Positions 13,876 through 21,240 of a stretch of 64,000 nucleotides of DNA are shown here, one piece after another (position 1 is the stretch's first letter; each line of letters starts with the position of its first letter). The position numbers were made by a program, and so were the translations under genes. Source of the DNA: Lingula anatina (Eukaryota > Brachiopoda > Lingulata > Lingulida > Lingulidae); the NCBI RefSeq assembly GCF_001039355.2, contig NW_019773981.1, positions 421,595 through 485,594 on the forward strand. The letters run 5' to 3'. The notes under the pieces are model-generated. The model had not been told where the DNA came from, did no database searches, and saw nothing but the letters and a program-made list of their open reading frames with translations.

Positions 13876-14552
13876 AGAGTCTCTCATTATGTCCATAAAT
13901 AAGGTAATCAGCGGCAGACGCCTTGCGTTGAATCCTTTAGCTCACGGTTTTCACCATTGTTGTAAAAGAGGCAAATATTTTTTAACAAAAAGACATGTTT
14001 TGATAATGCTTTGTAACCTTATTCATGCCACGCCTTTTTAGGTATCTTGTAAATCTTAAGGCTTCAGATTAAGTAGTTTTGCTATCGTGATCTGAATTTT
14101 CCTCGAAGCTTTAATAAAAGGGCTTCGCTTTTCAGTAAAAGAAGATTTTCCTTTAGAGTAAACATACCGGTAAACACAGATTTTAGAGACTAAATAATCA
14201 TGGCAAGAGAGAGGGTGCTTTTCCTCAGTTGCCAAAAACCTTACCTGAATCACAATGATCTGAAAATCAATGAATATAACTAATTTACTGAGCATTTTCG
14301 TAGGATGGGAATAAATGAAAGCATTCATAGTATCGGTCATTCTCATTGTGAAGCTTCCACATATTCAAGTTTTACTGTAAGGCTTACAGACAGCGATTCT
14401 CCCACCATCTAATATCATTCATAAACACCACGTTTTGCAGGTTATTCTGTAGTGTAACAACACGCTACATCTTCTTAACATTTTGTCGGTGCAATTAACT
14501 TACAAAATACGCCGCAGATGGTCAGGTAGAATACAAGTCCGCGCAGATACAT
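3554..14552 (-). CDS. Gene P: secreted CUB-TSP1-CUB-LDLa-trypsin serine protease (complete, 15 exons)
   Basis: Exons in transcript order are 14552-14504, 11688-11345, 10827-10578, 10144-10017, 9571-9349, 8493-8354, 8123-7895, 7654-7478, 7105-6963, 6772-6547, 6084-5947, 5548-5368, 4953-4682, 4379-4240 and 3712-3554. All borders are AG/GT and all phases join, giving 2799 nt (932 residues). Domain order: signal peptide (1-17), charged linker (18-98), CUB1, CUB2, CUB3, TSP1 (about 455-513), CUB4, LDLa (about 637-682) and trypsin (695-932). The zymogen cleavage site is AKR/IVGG. Catalytic His737 (TAAHC), Asp790 (DNDIAL) and Ser883 (GDSGGP) are present, and Asp877 (KDSCQ) fits trypsin-like cleavage after Lys/Arg. 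Ovochymases and MASPs also combine CUB and trypsin domains, but I do not know this exact order. Substrate unknown; acts outside the cell. Exon 1 also appears in a contig overlap at 17463-17511. Confidence 0.88.
5947..6084 (-). CDS. Gene P exon 11: LDL receptor class A domain
   Basis: A single phase 1-1 exon encodes six Cys and the calcium-binding tail: [16 protein letters not shown], then [13 protein letters not shown] and a final Cys. The acidic residues that coordinate calcium in LDLa modules are conserved. It lies directly before the protease domain, as in several modular trypsins. Confidence 0.92.
6547..7105 (-). CDS. Gene P exons 9-10: CUB4 domain
   Basis: Exon 9 (7105-6963) carries the first Cys pair (HPTCPPQD, then SDCYWEV). 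Exon 10 (6772-6547) carries [10 protein letters not shown], the FCRRYHDD turn and the typical end [19 protein letters not shown]. The internal intron is phase 0 and the outer ones phase 1. Between TSP1 and LDLa. Confidence 0.88.
7129..7208. repeat. (TC)n followed by (CA)n microsatellite
   Basis: About 20 bases of TC units run straight into about 58 bases of CA units, inside an intron of gene P. The same composite TC-then-CA form recurs at 35365-35428, in an intron of gene B. Confidence 0.95.
7478..7654 (-). CDS. Gene P exon 8: thrombospondin type 1 repeat
   Basis: One phase 1-1 exon encodes [17 protein letters not shown], then [15 protein letters not shown] and two closing Cys (LCGTKLC). The three Trp and six Cys of a TSP1 repeat are visible. 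The usual second Arg of the stacking ladder is replaced: ISRQC instead of RxRxC. TSP1 modules usually bind glycosaminoglycans or matrix proteins (family knowledge). Confidence 0.92.
7895..8493 (-). CDS. Gene P exons 6-7: CUB3 domain
   Basis: Exon 6 (8493-8354) begins [13 protein letters not shown] and holds the NCQWLL strand. Exon 7 (8123-7895) has [29 protein letters not shown] and [19 protein letters not shown]. The four Cys and the calcium-site pattern E..C.YDYLE are conserved. Intron phases are 1-0-1 as in the other CUB units. Confidence 0.88.
8286..8320. repeat. (AC)n microsatellite
   Basis: About 35 bases of pure AC repeat lie in an intron of gene P, just downstream (transcript sense) of CUB3 exon 6. 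Confidence 0.9.
8891..8963 (-). tRNA. tRNA-like sequence (Ser-GCT-like; probable pseudogene or SINE head)
   Basis: On the minus strand this 73-base stretch has a perfect T arm (GTGGG-TTCGATT-CCCAC), a good B box (GGTTCGATTCC), an A-box-like TGGCACATTGGT and a pairing D stem (GGCA/TGTC). A T-run terminator follows. The acceptor stem pairs only weakly, with several G-T pairs and one mismatch. The anticodon stem TTGG/CTCAA leaves an oversized loop containing GCT. It may be a decayed tRNA gene or the head of a tRNA-derived SINE. It sits in an intron of gene P on the same strand. Confidence 0.45.
9349..10144 (-). CDS. Gene P exons 4-5: CUB2 domain
   Basis: Exon 4 (10144-10017) encodes [14 protein letters not shown] and [12 protein letters not shown]. 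Exon 5 (9571-9349) encodes [25 protein letters not shown] and [19 protein letters not shown]. This is a complete CUB with the four-Cys pattern and phases 1-0-1. The exon 5 donor is in the DG codon before a run that also stays open (TGRSKTN); GTACAG is chosen because only it keeps the phase with exon 6. Confidence 0.86.
10578..11688 (-). CDS. Gene P exons 2-3: charged linker and CUB1 domain
   Basis: Exon 2 (11688-11345) starts [13 protein letters not shown] and gives about 80 residues rich in Lys, Glu, Pro and Thr. These include a likely helix ([15 protein letters not shown]) before the CUB start ([12 protein letters not shown], then QVCRWKIEV). Exon 3 (10827-10578) completes CUB1 with [23 protein letters not shown] and [18 protein letters not shown] recognise no family in the linker. 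Confidence 0.85.
10983..11018. repeat. (TC)n microsatellite
   Basis: Pure TC repeat in the intron between gene P exons 2 and 3. Confidence 0.9.
12912..13758. mobile_element. 847 bp segment present in one copy only, flanked by GCGAGTG
   Basis: The left copy carries this segment between two GCGAGTG words (12905-12911 and 13752-13758). The right copy reads straight through with a single GCGAGTG near 16158. It could be an insertion with a 7 bp target duplication, or a deletion between short repeats in the other allele. No inverted ends or coding frames are obvious. Confidence 0.45.
13834..13872. repeat. (TAA)n microsatellite
   Basis: ATA/TAA triplet run. A shorter run occurs at the matching place in the right copy (about 16238-16260). 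Confidence 0.9.
14504..14552 (-). CDS. Gene P exon 1: signal peptide
   Basis: The exon begins at ATG and encodes [16 protein letters not shown], with the next Cys split over the intron. It has a short basic start and a hydrophobic core, as expected for a secreted protein. The donor TTTT/GTAAGT joins exon 2 in phase 1. An almost identical exon, with L6F, F8L and T11A changes that keep the signal-peptide character, is at 17463-17511. Confidence 0.85.
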
Positions 14553-14675
14553 CTTGGTGCGGCTACACTTTGCCCTTGACAACACCCTGGCTTAACTTGC
14601 GGGTCCAGTTGAGCAAATTGTTACCGCATTGCAGGCAAAGAATGCATTGTGATTTTGCTCCTTTCGTGCACGGTG

Positions 14676-14684
14676 TTTATTTAA
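14676..14684 (-). promoter_or_regulatory. Possible TATA-like box of gene P
   Basis: Minus-strand TTAAATAAA lies about 125 bases upstream of the gene P start codon, and the second copy has TTTAAATAAA at the matching place near 17641. Distance and conservation fit a core promoter, but no initiator is obvious. Confidence 0.35.
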
Positions 14685-17110
14685 GGCTGCTAATGCCTGG
14701 CCCCGCTTCAATAGCCAGGTATTCGTTTGGCCCGCCTTTACTGGAGATTTTAAAGTCCCTTTCAGTCACGTAGGTGTTTGATTGACGGCCTATACCAAAG
14801 TATCGAATGCCAACCTTGAAGAGTGCACCCTTTATTTGCATAGTAGTCTAGTAGCAGTAGCAATATTATTAGTAATAACAGCAGTAGCAGCACTAATGGT
14901 AAATTATTTTATAAACTTATATGCAGTGGATGAGGAAAAACTTTGAAATATTGTGTAAGGCACAGACAGAAAATAATTAGTTTGGTCTCGGTTTGCTCGT
15001 TATACTGATTTGAAGGAGGGGGATGCAGGGAGAGAAGGGAGTATCCCTGTAGTAGGGTGCGTGGCAGTCCTTTTCACTGGACCTGCTATACAAGTGTATG
15101 AACAACGCTTTTTCAAATATCACTACCGGTTAAATCACTGATTAAGTAAATGAAAATACGTACGCCATGTGATTGGTTTTAACTGGCCCAATCGCGGATG
15201 CTTGACCTACCTAATCAAGATGTTATTAAGGTCTTTTTATGTCTCTCTTAACACTGACGGGGTTGTTTGGATCCAGGAAGGGATAAGTGGGCTGGCGCCT
15301 CTCCTTTAGCTTCTGATGCACCCCCACCTCCCCCACCCCACCCCCACCCACAATAAATAAACGAAGAAAGGATGCACAGCTATGCTTTTTTATCCCATGT
15401 CCCATATATCATAGTGACATTGTTTACGTCTACTGTTTTGCGGAGAGTAGCATAACAAACTATCTTTATACCCATACTATCTTTATGCCAACATTTGCNT
15501 TTTTTTAAACAATTTCCAAGTCAGGATGGGAGTAAACAAGGCTATCCAGTGCAGGAACTACCCGGTGCAAATTGAAGATATAGGCAACTATCACGTCTTT
15601 AAGCAAGATTACGGTCACACCCGAGCGCCATATTAGAACAAACGTGACAAAACAGAAAAAGTGACATCTCTGCACTCTTTTACACACGCATGTCTCAAAT
15701 AAGATCCAGAGATAAAAAAGAACAATAAACGATTGCGACCACTGTACGGTCACGGAATTCGAAGCAGCGCGACAACAACAATGAGTTTACGGATCATACA
15801 GCTGCCAATCTGATCCCGGGATAACGTATGTATACGCGTGTAAATGCTCACAAAACAACGCGCTTTGTGACAATGGTGGTTGATACGCCAATTCAACCAA
15901 GTAGAGTTCTTGGTTTGTCCATTGTACTGACTCACCTTAATTGTTGTCAACGACATTGTTGTAATCAGACCTGTTTTACGTACCTGCAGACTACCAGTGC
16001 TCGTTTTGGGATGTCTGAAAGAGGGGTTATTTCCTTACCCCCTTTTACCCCCATTAAATTTCTGTCTTTTGTGCAGGAGCAGTTTGACGCATTTTGTAGT
16101 GCTGTATCTATAAGAGCATACATTAACCGGTATATTGCCTAAACTTACAGAAAAAGGCGAGTGCTTAATCGTATTCTCTTTTTTGTTTTCCACTAAACGA
16201 TCTCATCTCCTAACATCTGTCTGTTCATCACTGTGTCAATAATAATAATAATAATAATAAAACCGATAATTTGAAGTATCCAATCGATAAAGAAAAGAAT
16301 TCATTCCCAACATTTTGATAACGCTTTGTAAATTGTTCACGCCACGCCTTCTTTTCAAGTATCTTGTAAATCTTAAAACTTCAGATCAACTAGTTTTATT
16401 GTCGTCTGTGTGCTAATTTTTTTTTATTTTTCATGTAATCTATTTTTCTCCAAATATATGCCAGATACATGTATATGTAAAAGAAGGAATACTTTTTAAT
16501 TTTTGGGGAATTTGAACTCTTAAATTTCACACAGAGCATCCTCATCATAAAAGAGACGTTTTAAAAAACCGATCAGTTTACTTTGGGGGCGGGGTAGGGG
16601 AGTAGGAGCGTTTTAAGGAAAAAAAACAACAAAGTTCAGGTTTTATTTTCTGAAAAACAAATCGAAATTATGCAAGCTCTTTCGGACGGAAAATATTGCA
16701 AAAACGACATCTGTATTAAAATGCATAGAACAACAACTATAAATCAACGTTCCACTTATTTAGTATTTGGCGGGAAAGGAGTGCTTTAGCGTCATAAACT
16801 GAGGGTATTCAATTAGTACTGTTACAGAGATCTGAATTTTCCTCGAAGATTTAATTAAAGGGCTTCGCGTTTCAGTAAAAGAAGAATTTTCTTTATTGTA
16901 AACATACCGATAAACACAGATTTCAGAGACTAGATAATCATGACAAAAGGCATGGTGCTTTTCTTCAGTTGCCAACACCTTACCTGAACCACAATGATCT
17001 GAAAATCAATGAATATAACTAATTTACTGAGCATTTTCGTAGGATGGGAATAAATGAAAGCATTCATAGTATCGGTCATTCTCATTGTGAAGCTTCAAGT
17101 TTTACTGTAA

Positions 17111-17336
17111 CACCCCATTTCCATAGATTTTTAGATCGATCTATCCCTGTGGGGAGTCTCACTTGATTACTGTCAGCTTGGCCGGCTTAAGCGTCTGTCC
17201 CGCCTACTAAAAGCTGTAAGGGGGTAATTAGCTATGGTGCCCGCTCGGCTGACTGCAATTTAGCGTGAACCCCCATGGAGTTAGGTCGATCTAAATCTTA
17301 ATCCCTGGATCGATCTAAATCTCTGGGAATACACCC
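17111..17336. mobile_element. 226 bp MITE with TAA target duplication (PIF/Harbinger-like)
   Basis: Comparison with the empty site at 14371-14386 (CTGTAAGGCTTAC) shows this block inserted between two TAA triplets (17108-17110 and 17337-17339). The ends are imperfect inverted repeats around ATTTCCATAGATTT and ATTCCCAGAGATTT, with GATCGATC further in. A TAA duplication is typical of PIF/Harbinger elements (established knowledge). There is no coding capacity. Confidence 0.6.
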
Positions 17337-17462
17337 TAAGGCTTACAGACAGCGATTCTCCCAACATCTAATATCATTCATAAACACCAGATTTTACAGG
17401 TTATTCTGCAGTGTAACAACACGCTACATCTTTTTAACATTTTGTTGCTGCAATTAACTTAC

Positions 17463-17511
17463 AAAATACGCCGCAGATGGCTAGGTAGAGTACAAATCCG
17501 CGCAGATACAT
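17463..17511 (-). pseudogene. Second copy of gene P exon 1 (signal peptide; probable allelic duplicate)
   Basis: This exon encodes MYLRGFVLYLAICGVF and ends with the same donor TTTT/GTAAGT. It differs from 14504-14552 by a few substitutions, all keeping an open, hydrophobic signal peptide. Because it lies in the right copy of the duplicated block, I read it as the other allele. If the duplication is real it would be an alternative first exon for gene P. Confidence 0.6.
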
Positions 17512-17988
17512 CTTTTTTTGGTGCAGCTACACTTCGCCCTTGACAACACCCTGGCTTAACGTGCGGGTCTAGTTGAACACACTCTTACCGCATTGCAGGC
17601 AAAGAATGCATTGTGATTTTGCTCCTTTCATGCACGATGTTTATTTAAAGCTGCTAATGCCCGGCCCCGCTTCAATGGCCAGGTATTCGTTTGGCCCGCC
17701 TTTACTGGAGATTTTAAAGTCCCTTTCAGTCACGTAGGTGTTTGATTGACGGCCTATACCAAAGTATCGAATGCCAACCTTGAAGAGTGCACCCTTTATT
17801 TGCATAGTAGTCTAGTAGCAGTAGCAATATTATTAGTAATAACAGCAGTAGCAGCACTAATGGTAAATTATTTTATAAACTTATATGCAGTGGATGAAGA
17901 AAAAGATTGAAATACTGTGTAAGGCACAGATAAAAAATAACTGGTTTAGTCTCATTTTGCTCGTTATACTGATTTTAAGGAGGGGGAT

Positions 17989-18156
17989 CAGGCCCGTAGC
18001 CAGCAATTTCAAAAGGGGGGTTCTTTTACTGAAAAAGTGGACCTTTTCCCATAAAAACTTAATGTACCTAGATCAAATTTTACCCAGAGTGGACCTTTTC
18101 CCAGCAAAAGGGGCGGTTCTTTCGAACCCCCCGAACCCCCCCTGGCTACGGGCCTG
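17989..18156. mobile_element. 168 bp MITE with CAGGCCCGTAGCCAG inverted ends
   Basis: The ends are exact inverted repeats (CAGGCCCGTAGCCAG and CTGGCTACGGGCCTG). The insert is flanked by GGGAT on both sides (17984-17988, 18157-18161). The empty site is at 15020-15024 in the other copy, with one GGGAT. The inside is C- or G-rich and non-coding. The terminal CAG and 5 bp duplication resemble hAT-type non-autonomous elements, but the superfamily is uncertain. Confidence 0.75.
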
Positions 18157-18781
18157 GGGATGCAGAGAGAGAAGGGAGTACCCCTGTAGTAGGGTGCGTG
18201 GCAGTCCTTTTCACTGGACCTGCTATACAAGTGTATGCACCCCTTTTTTTTTCAAATATCACTACCGGTTAAATCACTGATTAAGTAAATGAAAATACGT
18301 ACGCCATGTGATTGGTTTTAACTAGCCCAATCACGGATGCTTGACCTACCTAATCAAGATGTTATTAAGGTCTTTTTATATGTCTCCCTTAACACTGACG
18401 GGGTTGTTTGGATCCAGGAAGGGATAAGTGGGCTGTCGCCTCTCCTTTAGCTTCTGATGCACCCCCACCTCCCCCACCCCACCCCACCCCTACCCCAATA
18501 AATAAACGAAGAAAGGATGCACAACTATGCTTTTTTATCCCATGTCCCATATATCATAGTGACATTGTTTACGTCTACTGTTTTGCGGAGAGTAGCATAA
18601 CAAATTATCTTTATACCCGCACCCTACCCCCACTTCCCTAAGTTAAACCTATAATAACCTGCGTAAGATGACCAGAGATAACTTTTTGCAAGGTCTCTGT
18701 ATCGCCTTTTAAGAATGGGTTGTAACTAATTTGCTCACGCATATAATGACATGAAAGTTTTTACTAGATACGGCACAATAT

Positions 18782-18850
18782 TACCCTCTACCAGGGTCAT
18801 AGATTGATTTTACACTAGATATTTACTGTAGAGTTAACTTTACCTTTAAT
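18782..18850. repeat. Left end of a CCTCTACCAG element
   Basis: TACCCTCTACCAGGG followed by CATAGATTGATTTTACAC matches the copies at 2966 and 62379. The right end is decayed. Confidence 0.45.
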
Positions 18851-18941
18851 TGTGTTAGAGGAGCTGGCTGATGCATCTAACACAAGGAGTTTATTATATT
18901 CATATTTGACAACTTTCCCTTAAGCAATAAAGACCCCTTAG

Positions 18942-19105
18942 GGGCCATTCAGAATGAGATGAGCCGAATGCTAGCTGGTCCAAGGCCTTAATATGGCGGA
19001 CCGCTTAATCCTGAAATGGTCTCTCCGCCTCTTTCACGCCCCCCCCCCCTCCCACTCGTCCCTGCAATTATCAAATCTCGGCTCAGTTCGACCGGTCGAG
19101 AGACG
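18942..19105. mobile_element. Truncated copy of the CCATTCAG fold-back element
   Basis: The block starts GGCCATTCAGA, passes through CTTAATCCTGAAATGGTCTC and a C-rich run, and ends with CTCGGCTCAGTTCGACCGG. This order matches one half of the complete element at 27973-28266. Confidence 0.5.
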
Positions 19106-19133
19106 AAAAATACATTAGAATAAATCATCAGGC

Positions 19134-19186
<53 letters not shown>

Positions 19187-19715
19187 TAATAATAATAATG
19201 ACTATTAACGCTGTTGCACTTAAGTGATACACATGTGAGAAATTGCAGTCGAGTATTTTTCATAATCACTGGATCAAGATTAAGGCATAAAGACCCTGTA
19301 CAGATTGGGGAGATATAGTAAAATTTTCATGAGTGTGATTTCGAAATTAACCTTTAAATACATGTACATAAAATATATCTAGTGTAAGAGTATTACTGCA
19401 TGCATTTTGTTCTTTTTGAGACATCATTTACAGAGTTCTTGCATGGATGTGGATCAACTCAAAAGTTTATGTATTCGCTTGCAACGTTGCCAGTGCTGTA
19501 TTTCTAACAATTCAAAGTCGTTAAATTCAAAGACGTTTCCAATCACGCAATCCAGGCCAATACCGATCATCCCCGAGGAGACTCAGGCCAAGGAGACGGT
19601 CAACCTGGTCGTAGTGAAGGACTCAGAGACGGCTGCCATACACGATGGTGTCACGCAGGTTTCCATGGAGGATAGAATACGACTGAGAGCGGATCTCCAA
19701 CGTAATATGTATCAG

Positions 19716-19762
<47 letters not shown>

Positions 19763-19781
19763 GAAACTGATATCGATTTAC
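19057..19781. repeat. Left copy of a 0.7 kb direct duplication ending at n 19782
   Basis: The sequence from CGTCCCTGCAATTATC to GATATCGATTTAC is repeated at 19832-20528, with different lengths of the TAA and TC microsatellites and a few substitutions. The n at 19782 sits exactly between the copies, so this again looks like an unmerged contig overlap. Confidence 0.75.
19441..19716 (+). other. Unassigned open frame, possible orphan exon (duplicated at 20194-20469)
   Basis: An open frame follows an AG acceptor-like site (TTTACAG) and runs about 90 codons into a TC microsatellite. It has a Cys-rich start (CIRLQRCQCC), then Pro/Ile- and charge-rich sequence (NLVVVKDSETAAIHDG, RIRLRADLQRNMYQP). 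I recognise no family. The frame is kept in both allelic copies, with one Glu/Lys change. It may be the end of an intracellular tail or chance. Confidence 0.25.
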
Positions 19782-19782
19782 N

Positions 19783-19908
19783 CCCCCCCCCCCCCCCCCC
19801 CCCCCCCACGCATCGTCCCTGCAGGACGCATCGTCCCTGCAATTATCAAATCTCGGCTCAATTCGACCGGTCGAGGGACGAAAAATACATTAGAATTAAT
19901 CATCAGGC

Positions 19909-19952
<44 letters not shown>

Positions 19953-20468
19953 CTATTAACGCTGTTGCACTTAAGTGATACACATGTGAGAAATTGCAGT
20001 CGAGTATTTTTCATAATCACTGGATCAAGATTAAGGCATAAAGAACCTGTACAGATTGGGGAGATATAATTAAATTTTCATGAGTGTGATTTCGAAATTA
20101 ACCTTTAAATACATGTACATAAAATATATATCTCGTGTAAGAGTATTACTGCATGCATTTTGTTCTTTTTGAGACATCATTTACAGAGTTCTTGCATGGA
20201 TGTGGATCAACTCAAAAGTTTATGTATTCGCTTGCAACGTTGCCAGTGCTGTATTTCTAACAATTCAAAGTCGTTAAATTCAAAGACGTTTCCAATCACG
20301 CAATCCAGGCCAATACCGATCATCCCCAAGGAGACTCAGGCCAAGGAGACGGTCAACCTGGTCGTAGTGAAGGACTCAGAGACGGCTGCCATACACGATG
20401 GTGTCACGCAGGTTTCCATGGAGGATAGAATACGACTGAGAGCGGATCTCCAACGTAATATGTATCAG

Positions 20469-20509
<41 letters not shown>

Positions 20510-20528
20510 GAAACTGATATCGATTTAC
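19783..20528. repeat. Right copy of the 0.7 kb duplication, starting with a C run
   Basis: It begins after the n with a run of about 24 C, a likely reason for the contig break. It then follows the left copy from 19832 to the GATATCGATTTAC motif and continues into unique sequence. Confidence 0.7.
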
Positions 20529-21197
20529 GACTTCTTTAATCGGTCGTAATTTGTGTTGACATAGTATCAGGATTTTAATTTCTTTACACAAGTTTTAAGT
20601 GCATTGACAGGTAACATTCCAAGCGTATTACTTTGTCAATCCTGAAACTGTCGCATTTTAACATTTTTATGCAATGTCACTCATAAAAACACCTGTATAG
20701 TACTGTAGGTTATATTGCATACACAGAAATTCAGCATCATATGACGAAGATACATATGCACTTATACAATAGCACCCTGAATCATGTACATTTAATTTAA
20801 TGAGGGTACCGGTACCTAAATTCGTATGGTACTTGTATATTGATTTACGTTTATCTATAATCAACGAGGTTTCACTTCATATACATTACCTTGCTTTTTA
20901 AGGTGGGCCAGTAACAATGTCTTAAATGCCTACGTCACTGTTGACGTCACTGTTTTTTTGCTAACTGTATGTTTTTCAGATCCCTTGTTGCTGTGATTGT
21001 GATTTTTATCAAACTGCACAGGTCGAGACCATCCAAACCAGCCCAGTTTTCAGGCGTCCACCTTGGGCGTTTCAGTCTTTTGGAATCAAAACTCCATATC
21101 ATTATCATGTCTTTGGTATTTTGTTCTCTTCATGAGCCAATAGTCGAAAGTCTCCACCCGACCCTTCCCCCACTATGCTTTTCTGATGGCTTGGGCC

Positions 21198-21240
<43 letters not shown>

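Larger units (their letters stand above)
12248..15473. repeat. Left copy of a 3.2 kb near-identical direct duplication (probable contig/haplotype overlap)
   Basis: From 12248 the sequence matches 15500 onward at an offset of 3252 with only scattered substitutions. The match continues to about 15473, with insertions on either side. It ends at a single n at 15499. It includes gene P exon 1 and part of intron 1. The arrangement fits two alleles placed end to end rather than a true tandem repeat. Confidence 0.75.
15500..18618. repeat. Right copy of the 3.2 kb near-identical duplication
   Basis: This copy starts immediately after the n at 15499 and repeats 12248-15473. It lacks the 847 bp segment but has extra blocks near 16403-16826, at 17111-17336 and at 17989-18156. 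Beyond about 18618 it continues into unique sequence, as expected if this contig overlapped the previous one. Confidence 0.75.

Noticed and set aside
12248..18618. True tandem duplication of the 5' end of gene P
   Set aside because: A single n at the joint and ends matching contig behaviour make unmerged alleles more likely. It remains possible until read depth is examined.
13834..20507. Arrays of short direct repeats considered as a CRISPR-like array
   Set aside because: They are simple TAA and TC microsatellites in an animal genome, with no spacer structure.
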